Origin: Bacteroidia bacterium | Lineage (GTDB): Bacteria > Bacteroidota > Bacteroidia > Chitinophagales > Chitinophagaceae | Assembly (NCBI GenBank): GCA_030427635.1 | Contig: JAUIBA010000001.1 | Span: forward strand, 62,001 to 126,000 | Reading direction: 5' to 3' | DNA length: 64,000 nt | Shown here: positions 1 to 9,775 of the stretch, piece by piece | Numbering within the stretch: the first letter of the stretch is position 1 | How the letters are laid out: the number at the start of each line of letters is the position of its first letter | Translations under genes and position numbers: made by a program | Notes under the pieces: generated by a model | What the model was told of the DNA's origin: nothing | The model's database searches: none | What the model saw: the letters and a program-made list of their open reading frames with translations, nothing else

Positions 1-3000
1 CCGGTATCAGGTCCGGCTAATATTTGCCAGAGCAGTGCGTATACATACACAGCTACACCTGCCGGTGGCACATGGAACAGTAGCACCCCGGGCATAGCAT
101 ATATAGGCACCGGTACCGGAATACTTACGGGTGCTTCTGCAGGTGCTGTAGCAGTTTCATATACTTTAGGCACAGGTTGCCGTACTACTATGCTGGTTTC
201 TGTTACAGCGCTGCCTGCGGCACTTACAGGCTCATCTGCTGTATGTGTCGGTGGTAGTATTTTACACACCAGTACCACAGGTGGTGGCACGTGGTCATCT
301 GAGAATCCGGGTATTGCATCCGTTTCAGCATCGGGTGTGGTTTCCGGTCTTACGGCTGGCACCTCTGTTATCACATATACAATCCCTCCCGGCTGCTATA
401 CGGTTAAGGCAGTAACGGTCAACCCATTACCATCGCCGCTTACCGGCAATACCAGCTTATGCATTGGTACCCCATCTCCATTATCCAGTGCCCCATCGGG
501 CGGCGGCTGGATCAGCAGTAATGCTACAATAGCATCAGTTACATCCGCAGGTGTGGTTACCGGACATGTGCAGAATACGGCACGTATCAGTTATATATTA
601 CCTACGGGCTGCATTGCCAGTACTACTGTTACGGTCAATCTTACACCTTCGGCTATCGTTGGCGCGGGCAACCTTTGTGTGGGTGTGCCCGCTACATTTT
701 CTAACACGGTGACAGGCGGTACATGGTCGTCTTCCCAGCCATCGGTTGCTTCCGTCTCTCTTTCTGGTGGGGTAGTATCTCCGGTCTCTGCCGGTACTGC
801 TCATATCACATACACATTATCTACCGGTTGCTATGTTACAAAGCTGGTTACCGTATATCCTTTACCGGCAGCAGTGTCGGGTGTTCCTGCATTATGTGCA
901 GGCTCCACCGCTACATTTACCGATGCCACTACCGGTGGCACCTGGAGCAGTAGTAATGGCGCTGTAGCATCTGCCGGTAGTACTACCGGCATTGTTGCTG
1001 GTTTGTCGGCGGGCACTGCATATATTTCATATACTTTGCCTTCAGGCTGTGCTACTACATATCTGGTTACTGTGCATCCGCTACCTTCTGGTATCACAGG
1101 CTCAGGTACGGTATGTCTTGGTAGTACATCTGTGCTGTCATCTGCATCCCCGGGTGGTACATGGTCATCTTCTGTACCGGCAGTTGCCTCAGTAGGGCCG
1201 GGAGGTTTGGTTTCAGGCATATCACTGGGTACTACCAGAATTACTTATACACTAGCCGCAGGCTGTTATGTTACCCGTTTGGTTACTGTAAGTCCTTTGC
1301 CTGCTGCCATTACAGGACCATTGACCAGCTGCCCCGGAGTAGGTTTTACATTATCCTGTGCTACAGCGGGTGGTGCGTGGAGCAGTGGGGCGCCCGGTAT
1401 CATTACTATTAATGCCACTACGGGTGCCGTTACCTCTATTGCCGCAGGTACCGCACTGGTCACATATACTATGCCTACCGGCTGTAGTGTATCTGAGACA
1501 GTTACTATTAATGCTGTACCTGATATTGCCGGGCCTTCCGGCATATGTGCCGGAGCCGCTACATCATTTACACACGCCACCCCGGGAGGCACATGGAGCA
1601 GTAGCAGTTCTTTGATAGCTGGCATCAATCCGTCTTCAGGTATTGCTGTGGGTTTTGCTGCCGGTACAGCTACTATTTCTTACACAATGCCGGGAGGGTG
1701 CATCGCATCAAAAACAATAACAGTTGCACCTGCCCCATCAGCCATTACCGGTACTGCATCTGTATGCCCCGGAGCATCCGTAACACTTCTTTCGGCTACC
1801 CCTGGGGGTAGTTGGAGTTCAGGAAACGTATCTGTTGTTACAATAGGCGCATCGTCAGGCATCATGACCGGAGTAGCTCCGGGCATTGCTTCCGTATATT
1901 ATACACTTCCGTCAGGTTGCGCAGTGTCGCGCACTATTACGGTGAATGCTATCCCTGCTACTATTAGTGGTAGTACATCTCTGTGTGCAGGAACTACAAC
2001 TACATATACCATTGCTGCTACAGGTGGCACCTGGTACTCATCAGCTACCGGCATTGCTACCATAGGTGCCACTACTGGTATTCTTACAGCATCAGCTGCC
2101 GGTACTACCACTGTTTCGTACAGTGTAGGCTCAGGCTGTCCTTCTGTAATGACGGTAACAGTCAATACGGTTCCTCCTGCTATTACAGGTGCAGGCTCTG
2201 TTTGTAATGGGTTTGATGTAACACTATCCAACTCACTGTCCGGAGGACTATGGAGTAGTACGGCCACCAGCGTAGCTACCATTGACGCTTCTTCCGGGCT
2301 TTTAACATCTTTAAGCCCCGGTACTACAGTTATTTCATACACTACAGCCGCAGGCTGTGCTGCTACACGCATTTTCAGCGTTAATGTTCAGCCTGCGCCT
2401 ATAGATGGGGCCCCTTCTGTATGTGTAGGTTATACTACTGCATTAAGTAGCTCACCTACAGGCGGTACATGGTATTCCGGCAGTGTAGGCACAGCATCAG
2501 TAACAGCTGCCGGCGGACTTGTTTCCGGCATATCATCAGGCACTGCTGTTATCTCTTACAGAATGGCTTCAGGTTGTCAGTCTGCAGCTACGGTCACGGT
2601 CAGCCCGGTTCCGTCGGCTGTTAGTGGTCCATCCTTATTGTGCGTAGGTAGCACTGCAGTATTTTCAGATCCGGCTCTTGGTGGTGGTACCTGGAGCAGT
2701 TCTAATGCAGTTGTTGCATCTGTGGATGTTGCTTCCGGCTCCGTTACAGCCGTATCAGCAGGTACCTGTACTATCACATATATGATTGGCTCCGGCTGCT
2801 TTATTACTGTGCCACTCAGTGTTATGCCGGTACCGGCTCCCATTACCGGCACTGCCAGTGTTTGTACGGGAATGACCACCACGCTCAATAGCATTACTCC
2901 CGGAGGTACCTGGGTGAGCGCTGTAATGATGCATGCTACAGTAGGTAGTACTACTGGTTTGGTTACTGGTAGTCTTCCCGGCAGTACAGAGGTCTCCTAT

Positions 3001-6000
3001 GTGTTATCTTCCGGCTGTAGCGCATCTGTCACCGTTACCGTTAATCCGCTCCCCGGTCCTGTATCCGGAGTCTCAGGGGTCTGTCAGGAGTCTGTCGCAT
3101 TGATGGGCAACTCTGTTAGCGGAGGTACATGGGCAAGTAGCGTTCCGTCTGTAGGTACTATCGATGCCTTATCAGGTATGTTTACAGGTGTTAGCGCGGG
3201 CATTACTGATATTACATACACGGTAGGAGCAGGTTGTTATGCTACCCGTTCTTTATCTGTACACCCGCTTCCCGTATCCATTGCAGGTAGTAGCACGGTA
3301 TGTGAGGGGCAAAGCATATCGCTGTCCTCCGCTACGTCCGGAGGCATATGGACAGCTTCAGGTACCGCAGCTATCAGTAGCTCAGGTGTGCTTACAGGCA
3401 TTGCCTCAGGTACAGCATCAGTGAGCTATACATTACCGGGCACCGGCTGCACTACTATAAAGGTTGTTACCGTACATCCGTTAGCGGCCAATGCAGGTAG
3501 CCCTGTTACATGTCCCGGATTCAGTGTTACCCTTACAAACCCTAATCCGGGCGGTACATGGTCCAGTGGTAGCACCGCAGTTGCAACGGTTTCAGGCAGT
3601 GGGGTAGTTACAGGTGTTATACCAGGTACTGCCACTATCAGTTATACACTACCTTCCGGCTGTGTTGCTGCTACAGTTGTTACGGTTAATGGGCTATCTG
3701 CCAATACTGGTACTGCCGCGGCATGTATTGGGGAGGCTGTTACATATACTAATGCTGCTCCTGGCGGTACCTGGACATCATCCGATATATCGGTAGCCAC
3801 TATTGATGCTACAGGTAACGTTGCTGCACTTAATGCGGGTACTTCTGTTATTTCCTACACTTATGGTACAGGCTGTGTCGCTACGTCTCTGGTCACAGTA
3901 CACCCTGTATCTCCGGTAGGTGGTAGTAGTGCTGTTTGTGTTGGCCTGTCTGCTTCCTTATCTACTCCCATATCCGGCGGGTCATGGTCATCCCCATCTC
4001 CTTTGGTTGCTGTCCATGCCGTAACGGGTAGCATTACCGGGCTTTCAGCAGGTACTGCCGTTGTGTCTTATACACTTCCCACAGGATGTGTCACCACTGC
4101 TACGGTTACGGTGCATCCGCTTGCCGATATCACCGGCACGGCTTCGGTTTGTGGCACATCATCTGTTACACTTTCCAATGCTGTTGCAGGTGGTACATGG
4201 TCTTCCGCTACACCATCCGTTGCATCTGTCAATATGCTTTCGGGCGTTGTTACAGGTGTTACTACTGGTACTGCCGCTATATCGTATCACTTACCTACAG
4301 GTTGCAGCGCAGGTAGGGTTGTAACAGTTTTTGCAACGCCAGCTCCGGTTACGGGTACCCTCCGTTTTTGTCAGGGGCAGTCCGTAACACTTGCCAGCGC
4401 TACTCCCGGAGGTTCCTGGTCCGTATCTCACCCTGCCACAGCTGGTATTGACCCGCTTACCGGTACCGTCACAGGTCTTGCAGCAGGTACAGCTACAGTA
4501 TCCTATATCATGCCGTCGGGCTGTAGCGCAGTAGCTATAGTTACGGTAGATGCTGCACCACCTGCCATTACCGGTACTACCGCCGTTTGTCAGGGTGCGG
4601 GTACCATACTTACCAATACTATGCCATCCGGTAGCTGGAGTAGCTCTGACATATCGGTTGCTACTATCGGCACATCATCAGGTGCAGTCACTGCGCTCAT
4701 TCCGGGCACCTCTGTTATCAGCTATACATTGCCATCTGGCTGTGCTACAGGTGTTGTACTCACGGTCAACTCGTTACCCACGCCTGTTTCAGGTAGCTCC
4801 CTGTTATGTGTAGGATATTCACTTACACTCAGCAGTAGCCCTTCAGGCGGTTCGTGGAGTTCTTCCAGTGCAGTAGCTGGTGTTAGTCCGGGCTTTGGCA
4901 TCGTTACCGGGCTTTCTGCAGGTACTGCCGTAATAACGTACACACTTGGTACAGGTTGCCGGCAAACTAAAATTGTAACAGTACAGGCACCGCCTGCTAC
5001 TATTTCCGGTCCGTCGCAGGTATGTGTTGGCAGCTCGGCTATGTTTTCTTCTGCTACATCCGGCGGCGTTTGGGTAAGCTCTGCTACTACTATAGCATCA
5101 GTAGATGCAATCTCCGGACTGGTTACAGGCATTGCTCCCGGTACAGCTGTTATCTCCTATTCTCTTTCTTCGGGTTGTAATGCATTGTTTACGGTCTCAG
5201 TAGCGCCGCTTCCTGCTGCCATTTCCGGTGCGTCTGTAGTATGTGAGGGTAGCACTGTCTCGCTTACTAATACTACCAGTGGTGGCTCATGGTCTTCTGC
5301 TGCTACTACTGTTGCTACTGTTTCTGCATCCGGGGTGATATCCGGTATCTCAGCAGGCACCGCTGTCATTTCTTATATATTACCTACAGGCTGTGCCACT
5401 ACTGCCACGGTTACAGTACATCCATTGCCTGCATCGCTTTCAGGCTCCTTTGCCCTCTGTGCAGGTACCAGCACTACTATGGTTTCATCTCCTGCATCAG
5501 GTACATGGAGCAGCGATATGCCTTCAGTAGCATCTGTCGATGCGGCTACTGGTTTGGTATCGGCAGTCACACCAGGCACTGCAGGTATCACTTATACATT
5601 ATCTACAGGCTGCGCTGTGAGGCGTATTGTTACGGTACATCTTACCCCGGCTCCGGTGTCCGGTCCTTCGGTGGTGTGTGCAGGAAGTACCATCCTCCTT
5701 TCTGATATGACTGCCGGCGGTGTATGGACATCACTTGCTGCACCCATAGCCACCGTATCGTCCTCCGGGCTGGTGTCTGGTATTGCAGCAGGTAGTACAA
5801 CTGTATCATATACACTGCCATCAACCGGCTGTGGCGTTGCGTTCCACCTTACAGTAAATCCGGTGCCGGCATCCATATCAGGTATTGTACCGCTTTGCCC
5901 AGGCTCAGCTACCACATTATCCAGTGCCGATGCCGGTGGCTCATGGTCTCTTTCTGCCCCTGTGGCTGTTATTGATGCCACCACAGGTATAACTACAGGT

Positions 6001-6950
6001 GTGTCATCCGGCACTGCTACTGTTTCATACATGCTCACCACCGGTTGCTATACTACAGGTGCTTTGATAGTTAACCCTTTACCCGGTGCAATAGTCGGCT
6101 CATCAGCCATTTGTCAGGGAGCATCAGCTATATATAGTTGCGCCCCGTCTGGCGGCTCATGGTCATCATCTGTTCCGGGCATTGCTGCTATTCATCCGTC
6201 TTCAGGCGTGGTTACCGGCATTTCCTCCGGTTCTGTGTCTGTGAGTTACACACTCCCTACCGGCTGCCGTACTATACGGGCTGTAACTGTTAACCCCTTA
6301 CCAGATGTTATCTCCGGCGACACTGTTGCCTGTATCGGTTTGCCTATGCATCTGCTCAACGCTGTTTCAGGCGGTATTTGGTCAGGTTCGTCAGCCTCTG
6401 TAGCTACGGTCGGCTCTTCCAGCGGTATAGTTACGGGTGTGTCAGCAGGTACGGTTACAGTATCATACACATTACCTACGGGGTGTGGAGTTGCCACTGC
6501 ATTAACCGTTCATCCTGTACCGGCCCCTGTTACAGGTCCTTCTGTACTGTGTCAGGGTAGTTCTGTAATACTTTCATGTGCTACCGTAGGTGGCAGCTGG
6601 CAGAGCGGTACCCCTCTTGTAGGCACTATCAGCACTAGCGGTACCTTTACTGGTATTGATGCCGGTGTTGCCGCAGTTTCCTATATATTGCCCACAGGTT
6701 GCAGCGCTATAAGCTATCTCACCGTCCATCCTTCTTTACCTGTTACTGGTCCATCATCAGTTTGTGCCGGCGATTCGGTCAATTTGTATAATGGCATACC
6801 CGGGGGTACATGGTCATCTTCTGCCCCTGCTGTCGCTGCCATTTCATCTACAGGACGGTTATATGGTAATATTTCCGGCACAGCGGTTATTACATATGCA
6901 TTGCCATCCGGTTGTTACAGCACACACCCAGTAAACGTCAATCCCTGGCC
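1..6950 (+). repeat. 32 tandem protein-coding repeats, about 213-222 bp each
   Basis: Tandem units encode the Ig-like modules of the giant protein. The units have diverged in sequence and keep only the motif residues (two Cys, Trp, GG, SGT/AGT, SYTLP), so this is an old expansion under selection and not a recent nucleotide-level duplication. The boundary is approximate; the last unit ends near NVNPWP. Confidence 0.9.
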
Positions 6951-8292
6951 AATTGCATATTATGTTACCGGTGGTGGTATTTTCTGTGAGGGTGGGGCAG
7001 GCGTGCCTATAGGGCTCACAGGTTCTATGTCTGGGTTTGTATATAAACTGTATAATGGCACCACAGAGGTATTATCAGTACCCGGTACAGGTACTGCATT
7101 CAGTTTTGGCATTTATTCCGTAGCGGGTACTTATACCGCAATTTCTATAAATCCCGTTACCGGTTGTCGTCGTGCTATGGCTTTAGATGCCACAGTATCA
7201 CCTACGCCTTATGGGCCACCTTCAGTATCAGTTACACCTGATGCCGATACGGTATGTGCCGGTACCTCGGTACACTTCTCTCCCATTCCGGTAGGTGGTG
7301 GTGCGGCACCTGCATATCTGTGGTTTGTCAATGGTAGTCTGGCAGGACTGGATACCTCATATACATATATCCCTTCACCCGGAGATGTGGTTACATGCCG
7401 TCTCTCCAGCAGCTCCCCATGTGCTGTTCCTGCCACTGCAGAAGCTTCTGCTTCAGTAGCAGTACTTCCCGTTGTCAATCCATCTGTTTCAATAGTGGCT
7501 ACACCCGGCACCGTCTTATGTGCTGGTGTACCAGTGTCATTTATGACCACTCCCGTGTATGGTGGCTCTGCGCCGGCATACCTGTGGCAGGTTAATGGTA
7601 CTGTTATTGGTTCGGGTGTGTCTTACAGCTACACACCAGCCGATAATGATATGATAGTCTGCCGTATGGTATCTGATGAGCGTTGTCCGGTTAGTGACAC
7701 TGTTATCAGTAATACTATCACAATGGACGTAAACCCACAGCTCATTCCGGCTGTTACAGTCAGCGCTACTCCTGGCTTTAATGTTGTACCGGGTACCAGT
7801 ATTACTTTTTCTGCAACTGCAGTTAATGCCGGGTCTGCTCCTTCATATCAATGGAAGATTAACGGTACTGCCATTACTGGTGCTACAAGTGCTGTTTTTG
7901 TATGGAGTGTATTTGCCGGTGGGGAAGAGGTTAGTTGCGAGGTCACCAGTCATGGCGACTGCGGTGGCTACACCACATCAGATGCCGGTATTGTCTCATT
8001 TGGCACAGGTATATCTGTTACCGGTGGACATTCTGATGTCTGGTCTATGTTCCCTAATCCCTCTAATGGAACATTTACTGTTTCAGGAGATGCAGGCAAT
8101 ACAGGTTTTGTACATATCACAGTTACTGATGTGCCCGGCAGGCAGGTATACCATACTCAGGTGTCTGCCGTTAATAATCATGTACGGCAAACTATATCTC
8201 TTGGTAGTGAGCTGGCCAATGGTATTTATCTGGTAACAGTAAAAGGTGCAGATGGAAATATTGCCGTATTCCATCTCATGCTGGAGCGGTAA
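1..8292 (+). CDS. Giant Ig-like repeat surface protein with T9SS sorting domain (5' end outside window)
   Basis: The frame is open from base 1, so the start lies upstream; the first ATG in the window (190) falls inside a repeat. Thirty-two tandem repeats of about 71-74 residues fill bases 1 to about 6950. Each has the pattern VC-G, GG-W-SS, an S/AGT followed by a beta strand ending SYTLP, then GC and a VTV-P linker. All 32 keep the same two cysteines (about 51 residues apart) and the tryptophan, which suggests one disulfide per unit. The units resemble bacterial Ig-like group 2 (BIG2) domains. After them come a divergent domain, three PKD/Ig-like domains (about 7210-8010) with the W-VNG and SYTP pattern, and a final 85-residue type A T9SS sorting domain (FPNPSNGTF near its start, GIYLV near its end). 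Role inferred: secreted, cell-surface adhesin or filament. Convergent with smpB. Family is firm, function is not known. Confidence 0.9.
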   Translation, partial: PVSGPANICQSSAYTYTATPAGGTWNSSTPGIAYIGTGTGILTGASAGAVAVSYTLGTGCRTTMLVSVTALPAALTGSSAVCVGGSILHTSTTGGGTWSSENPGIASVSASGVVSGLTAGTSVITYTIPPGCYTVKAVTVNPLPSPLTGNTSLCIGTPSPLSSAPSGGGWISSNATIASVTSAGVVTGHVQNTARISYILPTGCIASTTVTVNLTPSAIVGAGNLCVGVPATFSNTVTGGTWSSSQPSVASVSLSGGVVSPVSAGTAHITYTLSTGCYVTKLVTVYPLPAAVSGVPALCAGSTATFTDATTGGTWSSSNGAVASAGSTTGIVAGLSAGTAYISYTLPSGCATTYLVTVHPLPSGITGSGTVCLGSTSVLSSASPGGTWSSSVPAVASVGPGGLVSGISLGTTRITYTLAAGCYVTRLVTVSPLPAAITGPLTSCPGVGFTLSCATAGGAWSSGAPGIITINATTGAVTSIAAGTALVTYTMPTGCSVSETVTINAVPDIAGPSGICAGAATSFTHATPGGTWSSSSSLIAGINPSSGIAVGFAAGTATISYTMPGGCIASKTITVAPAPSAITGTASVCPGASVTLLSATPGGSWSSGNVSVVTIGASSGIMTGVAPGIASVYYTLPSGCAVSRTITVNAIPATISGSTSLCAGTTTTYTIAATGGTWYSSATGIATIGATTGILTASAAGTTTVSYSVGSGCPSVMTVTVNTVPPAITGAGSVCNGFDVTLSNSLSGGLWSSTATSVATIDASSGLLTSLSPGTTVISYTTAAGCAATRIFSVNVQPAPIDGAPSVCVGYTTALSSSPTGGTWYSGSVGTASVTAAGGLVSGISSGTAVISYRMASGCQSAATVTVSPVPSAVSGPSLLCVGSTAVFSDPALGGGTWSSSNAVVASVDVASGSVTAVSAGTCTITYMIGSGCFITVPLSVMPVPAPITGTASVCTGMTTTLNSITPGGTWVSAVMMHATVGSTTGLVTGSLPGSTEVSYVLSSGCSASVTVTVNPLPGPVSGVSGVCQESVALMGNSVSGGTWASSVPSVGTIDALSGMFTGVSAGITDITYTVGAGCYATRSLSVHPLPVSIAGSSTVCEGQSISLSSATSGGIWTASGTAAISSSGVLTGIASGTASVSYTLPGTGCTTIKVVTVHPLAANAGSPVTCPGFSVTLTNPNPGGTWSSGSTAVATVSGSGVVTGVIPGTATISYTLPSGCVAATVVTVNGLSANTGTAAACIGEAVTYTNAAPGGTWTSSDISVATIDATGNVAALNAGTSVISYTYGTGCVATSLVTVHPVSPVGGSSAVCVGLSASLSTPISGGSWSSPSPLVAVHAVTGSITGLSAGTAVVSYTLPTGCVTTATVTVHPLADITGTASVCGTSSVTLSNAVAGGTWSSATPSVASVNMLSGVVTGVTTGTAAISYHLPTGCSAGRVVTVFATPAPVTGTLRFCQGQSVTLASATPGGSWSVSHPATAGIDPLTGTVTGLAAGTATVSYIMPSGCSAVAIVTVDAAPPAITGTTAVCQGAGTILTNTMPSGSWSSSDISVATIGTSSGAVTALIPGTSVISYTLPSGCATGVVLTVNSLPTPVSGSSLLCVGYSLTLSSSPSGGSWSSSSAVAGVSPGFGIVTGLSAGTAVITYTLGTGCRQTKIVTVQAPPATISGPSQVCVGSSAMFSSATSGGVWVSSATTIASVDAISGLVTGIAPGTAVISYSLSSGCNALFTVSVAPLPAAISGASVVCEGSTVSLTNTTSGGSWSSAATTVATVSASGVISGISAGTAVISYILPTGCATTATVTVHPLPASLSGSFALCAGTSTTMVSSPASGTWSSDMPSVASVDAATGLVSAVTPGTAGITYTLSTGCAVRRIVTVHLTPAPVSGPSVVCAGSTILLSDMTAGGVWTSLAAPIATVSSSGLVSGIAAGSTTVSYTLPSTGCGVAFHLTVNPVPASISGIVPLCPGSATTLSSADAGGSWSLSAPVAVIDATTGITTGVSSGTATVSYMLTTGCYTTGALIVNPLPGAIVGSSAICQGASAIYSCAPSGGSWSSSVPGIAAIHPSSGVVTGISSGSVSVSYTLPTGCRTIRAVTVNPLPDVISGDTVACIGLPMHLLNAVSGGIWSGSSASVATVGSSSGIVTGVSAGTVTVSYTLPTGCGVATALTVHPVPAPVTGPSVLCQGSSVILSCATVGGSWQSGTPLVGTISTSGTFTGIDAGVAAVSYILPTGCSAISYLTVHPSLPVTGPSSVCAGDSVNLYNGIPGGTWSSSAPAVAAISSTGRLYGNISGTAVITYALPSGCYSTHPVNVNPWPIAYYVTGGGIFCEGGAGVPIGLTGSMSGFVYKLYNGTTEVLSVPGTGTAFSFGIYSVAGTYTAISINPVTGCRRAMALDATVSPTPYGPPSVSVTPDADTVCAGTSVHFSPIPVGGGAAPAYLWFVNGSLAGLDTSYTYIPSPGDVVTCRLSSSSPCAVPATAEASASVAVLPVVNPSVSIVATPGTVLCAGVPVSFMTTPVYGGSAPAYLWQVNGTVIGSGVSYSYTPADNDMIVCRMVSDERCPVSDTVISNTITMDVNPQLIPAVTVSATPGFNVVPGTSITFSATAVNAGSAPSYQWKINGTAITGATSAVFVWSVFAGGEEVSCEVTSHGDCGGYTTSDAGIVSFGTGISVTGGHSDVWSMFPNPSNGTFTVSGDAGNTGFVHITVTDVPGRQVYHTQVSAVNNHVRQTISLGSELANGIYLVTVKGADGNIAVFHLMLER

Positions 8293-8333
8293 GTGCGTAC
8301 GTGCTCCTTACCGGTAGCTAAAAGGGACGCACG

Positions 8334-8780
8334 CTATTTCAGGAAACGTTTCATTTCACGTTCCGCATCCCGCGATTTTATGCTTTCCCGTTTGTCGTGG
8401 AGTTTTTTGCCGCGTCCCAGTCCCAGCTCTACTTTCGCATATCCGTTATCCGATATAAATACGGCAAGCGGCACTATCGTAAGGCCTTTCTCTTTTATTT
8501 TCAGATGCCATTTCTTCAGCTCCTTACGCGTAAGGAGCAGTTTGCGGTCATGAACAGCTATATGCCCGGCATACCCTGCATTGATATATTCTGCTATGTG
8601 CAGATTTTTAATCCAGAGTTCATCATCGCCAAAATAGCAATAGCTGTCATTGAAGCTTACCCGTCCCAGTCTTATAGACTTTATTTCAGAGCCTGTAAGC
8701 ACAATGCCGGCAGTAAGCCTGTCTTCTATCGCATATTCAAACGTAGCAGGGCGGTTCTTGATGTATATTTTTTCCGGCAA
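8334..8780 (-). CDS. smpB: SsrA-binding protein SmpB
   Basis: 148 residues, normal length for SmpB, which binds tmRNA and delivers it to stalled ribosomes. Family signatures are visible: KNRPATFEYAIEDR near the N-terminus, GIVLTGSEIKSIRLGR, the AYI-AGY stretch, RKLLLTRKEL, and the basic C-terminal tail with GRGKKLHDKR. The start must be a TTG at 8778-8780: the codon just before it (8781-8783) is an in-frame TAG and there is no in-frame ATG before the C-terminal tail. Convergent with the giant gene; accD ends about 20 bases upstream on the same strand, so the two may be cotranscribed. Confidence 0.96.
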   Translation of the reverse strand: MPEKIYIKNRPATFEYAIEDRLTAGIVLTGSEIKSIRLGRVSFNDSYCYFGDDELWIKNLHIAEYINAGYAGHIAVHDRKLLLTRKELKKWHLKIKEKGLTIVPLAVFISDNGYAKVELGLGRGKKLHDKRESIKSRDAEREMKRFLK

Positions 8781-8800
8781 CTATGGTTGTGGTTTAATAT

Positions 8801-9664
8801 TTAACTGGCTTCACTTTTCAGAAACCACTCAGCAGCCAGGCTGAGTTTGTTTTTCAGCACTTTGCGGTCTGCAATAAAGTCCAGAAATCCGTGCTCCAGC
8901 AGAAACTCAGAACGCTGAAATCCTGCAGGCAGGTCTTTCTTGATGGTTTCCTTGATTACACGTGGTCCGGCAAAGCATATCAGGGCATTAGGCTCAGCTA
9001 TGTTTATATCTCCCAGCATAGCATAGGATGCTGTTACACCACCCGTAGTAGGGTCTGTCATCAGAGAGATATAGGGAAGTCCGGCATTAGCCAGCAGCGT
9101 AAGCTTGGCTGCCGTTTTTGCCATTTGCATCAGAGAGAAGGCACTTTCCATCATACGCGCACCGCCCGATTTTGAGATGATCAGCAGGGGCAGCTTATGT
9201 GCTATAGCATAATCTATTGCTCTGCTTATTTTTTCACCTACTACCGAGCCCATTGAGCCGCCAATGAAATTAAAGTTCATACAGGCCACTACAAACGGAA
9301 TCCCATTCATAGTACCGGTACCTACTGTCATAGCATCGTTTAGCCCGGTCGAGTGCTGGGCATCATCAATACGGGTTGTGTAAGGTTTCATATCCACAAA
9401 CCCCAGAAAGTCGCGGGGAAGGATATTTTCAAACAGCAATTCGTATTTATTGTTGTCAAAGAGGATATTGAAGTAGTCAAGAGCATCTATACGGTTATGG
9501 TAGTTGCACTTAGGGCATATATGCAGATTGTCCTGTAGTTCTTTTACCGTTGTAGTATTCTTGCACTCCGGACATTTATGCCAAAGGCCATCCGGAGTCT
9601 CTTTCTTATCACTGGTCGATGTAAGTATTCCCTTTTTATTGCGACGAAACCAAGTTGAAGACAT
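8801..9664 (-). CDS. accD: Acetyl-CoA carboxylase carboxyltransferase subunit beta
   Basis: 287 residues. Transfers the carboxyl group from biotin to acetyl-CoA in the first step of fatty acid synthesis, together with AccA, which is not in this window. An N-terminal four-cysteine zinc finger is present (C31, C34, C50, C53). The crotonase-like carboxyltransferase core shows GGSMGSVVGEKI and SGGARMMESAFSLMQMAK. ATG start at 9664, with a TATCTTTG -7 element 25 bases upstream. No anomaly seen. Confidence 0.97.
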   Translation of the reverse strand: MSSTWFRRNKKGILTSTSDKKETPDGLWHKCPECKNTTTVKELQDNLHICPKCNYHNRIDALDYFNILFDNNKYELLFENILPRDFLGFVDMKPYTTRIDDAQHSTGLNDAMTVGTGTMNGIPFVVACMNFNFIGGSMGSVVGEKISRAIDYAIAHKLPLLIISKSGGARMMESAFSLMQMAKTAAKLTLLANAGLPYISLMTDPTTGGVTASYAMLGDINIAEPNALICFAGPRVIKETIKKDLPAGFQRSEFLLEHGFLDFIADRKVLKNKLSLAAEWFLKSEAS

Positions 9665-9689
9665 AATCTGTATATTGTTAGGCCGACGG

Positions 9690-9697
9690 CAAAGATA
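9690..9697 (-). promoter_or_regulatory. TAnnTTTG -7 element of accD
   Basis: TATCTTTG on the minus strand matches the Bacteroidota -7 consensus and sits 25 bases before the accD ATG. No clear -33 TTG was found at the usual distance. Confidence 0.5.
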
Positions 9698-9775
9698 CGG
9701 TTATGAGCAATAACCTGGTGCGGTGACCCGTGTAAGGTTTATGCCTGACATATTTCTGTTATGCAACCGCTCTTT

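Noticed and set aside
1899-2372. Long minus-strand frames within the giant repeat gene
   Set aside because: They mirror the repetitive Ser/Thr/Gly/Val coding strand in another frame; their products are repetitive and have no start signals.
1-6950. Regular repeats that could suggest a CRISPR array or satellite DNA
   Set aside because: The period is about 220 bp, the frame is open throughout, and the units are diverged at DNA level but conserved as protein motifs.
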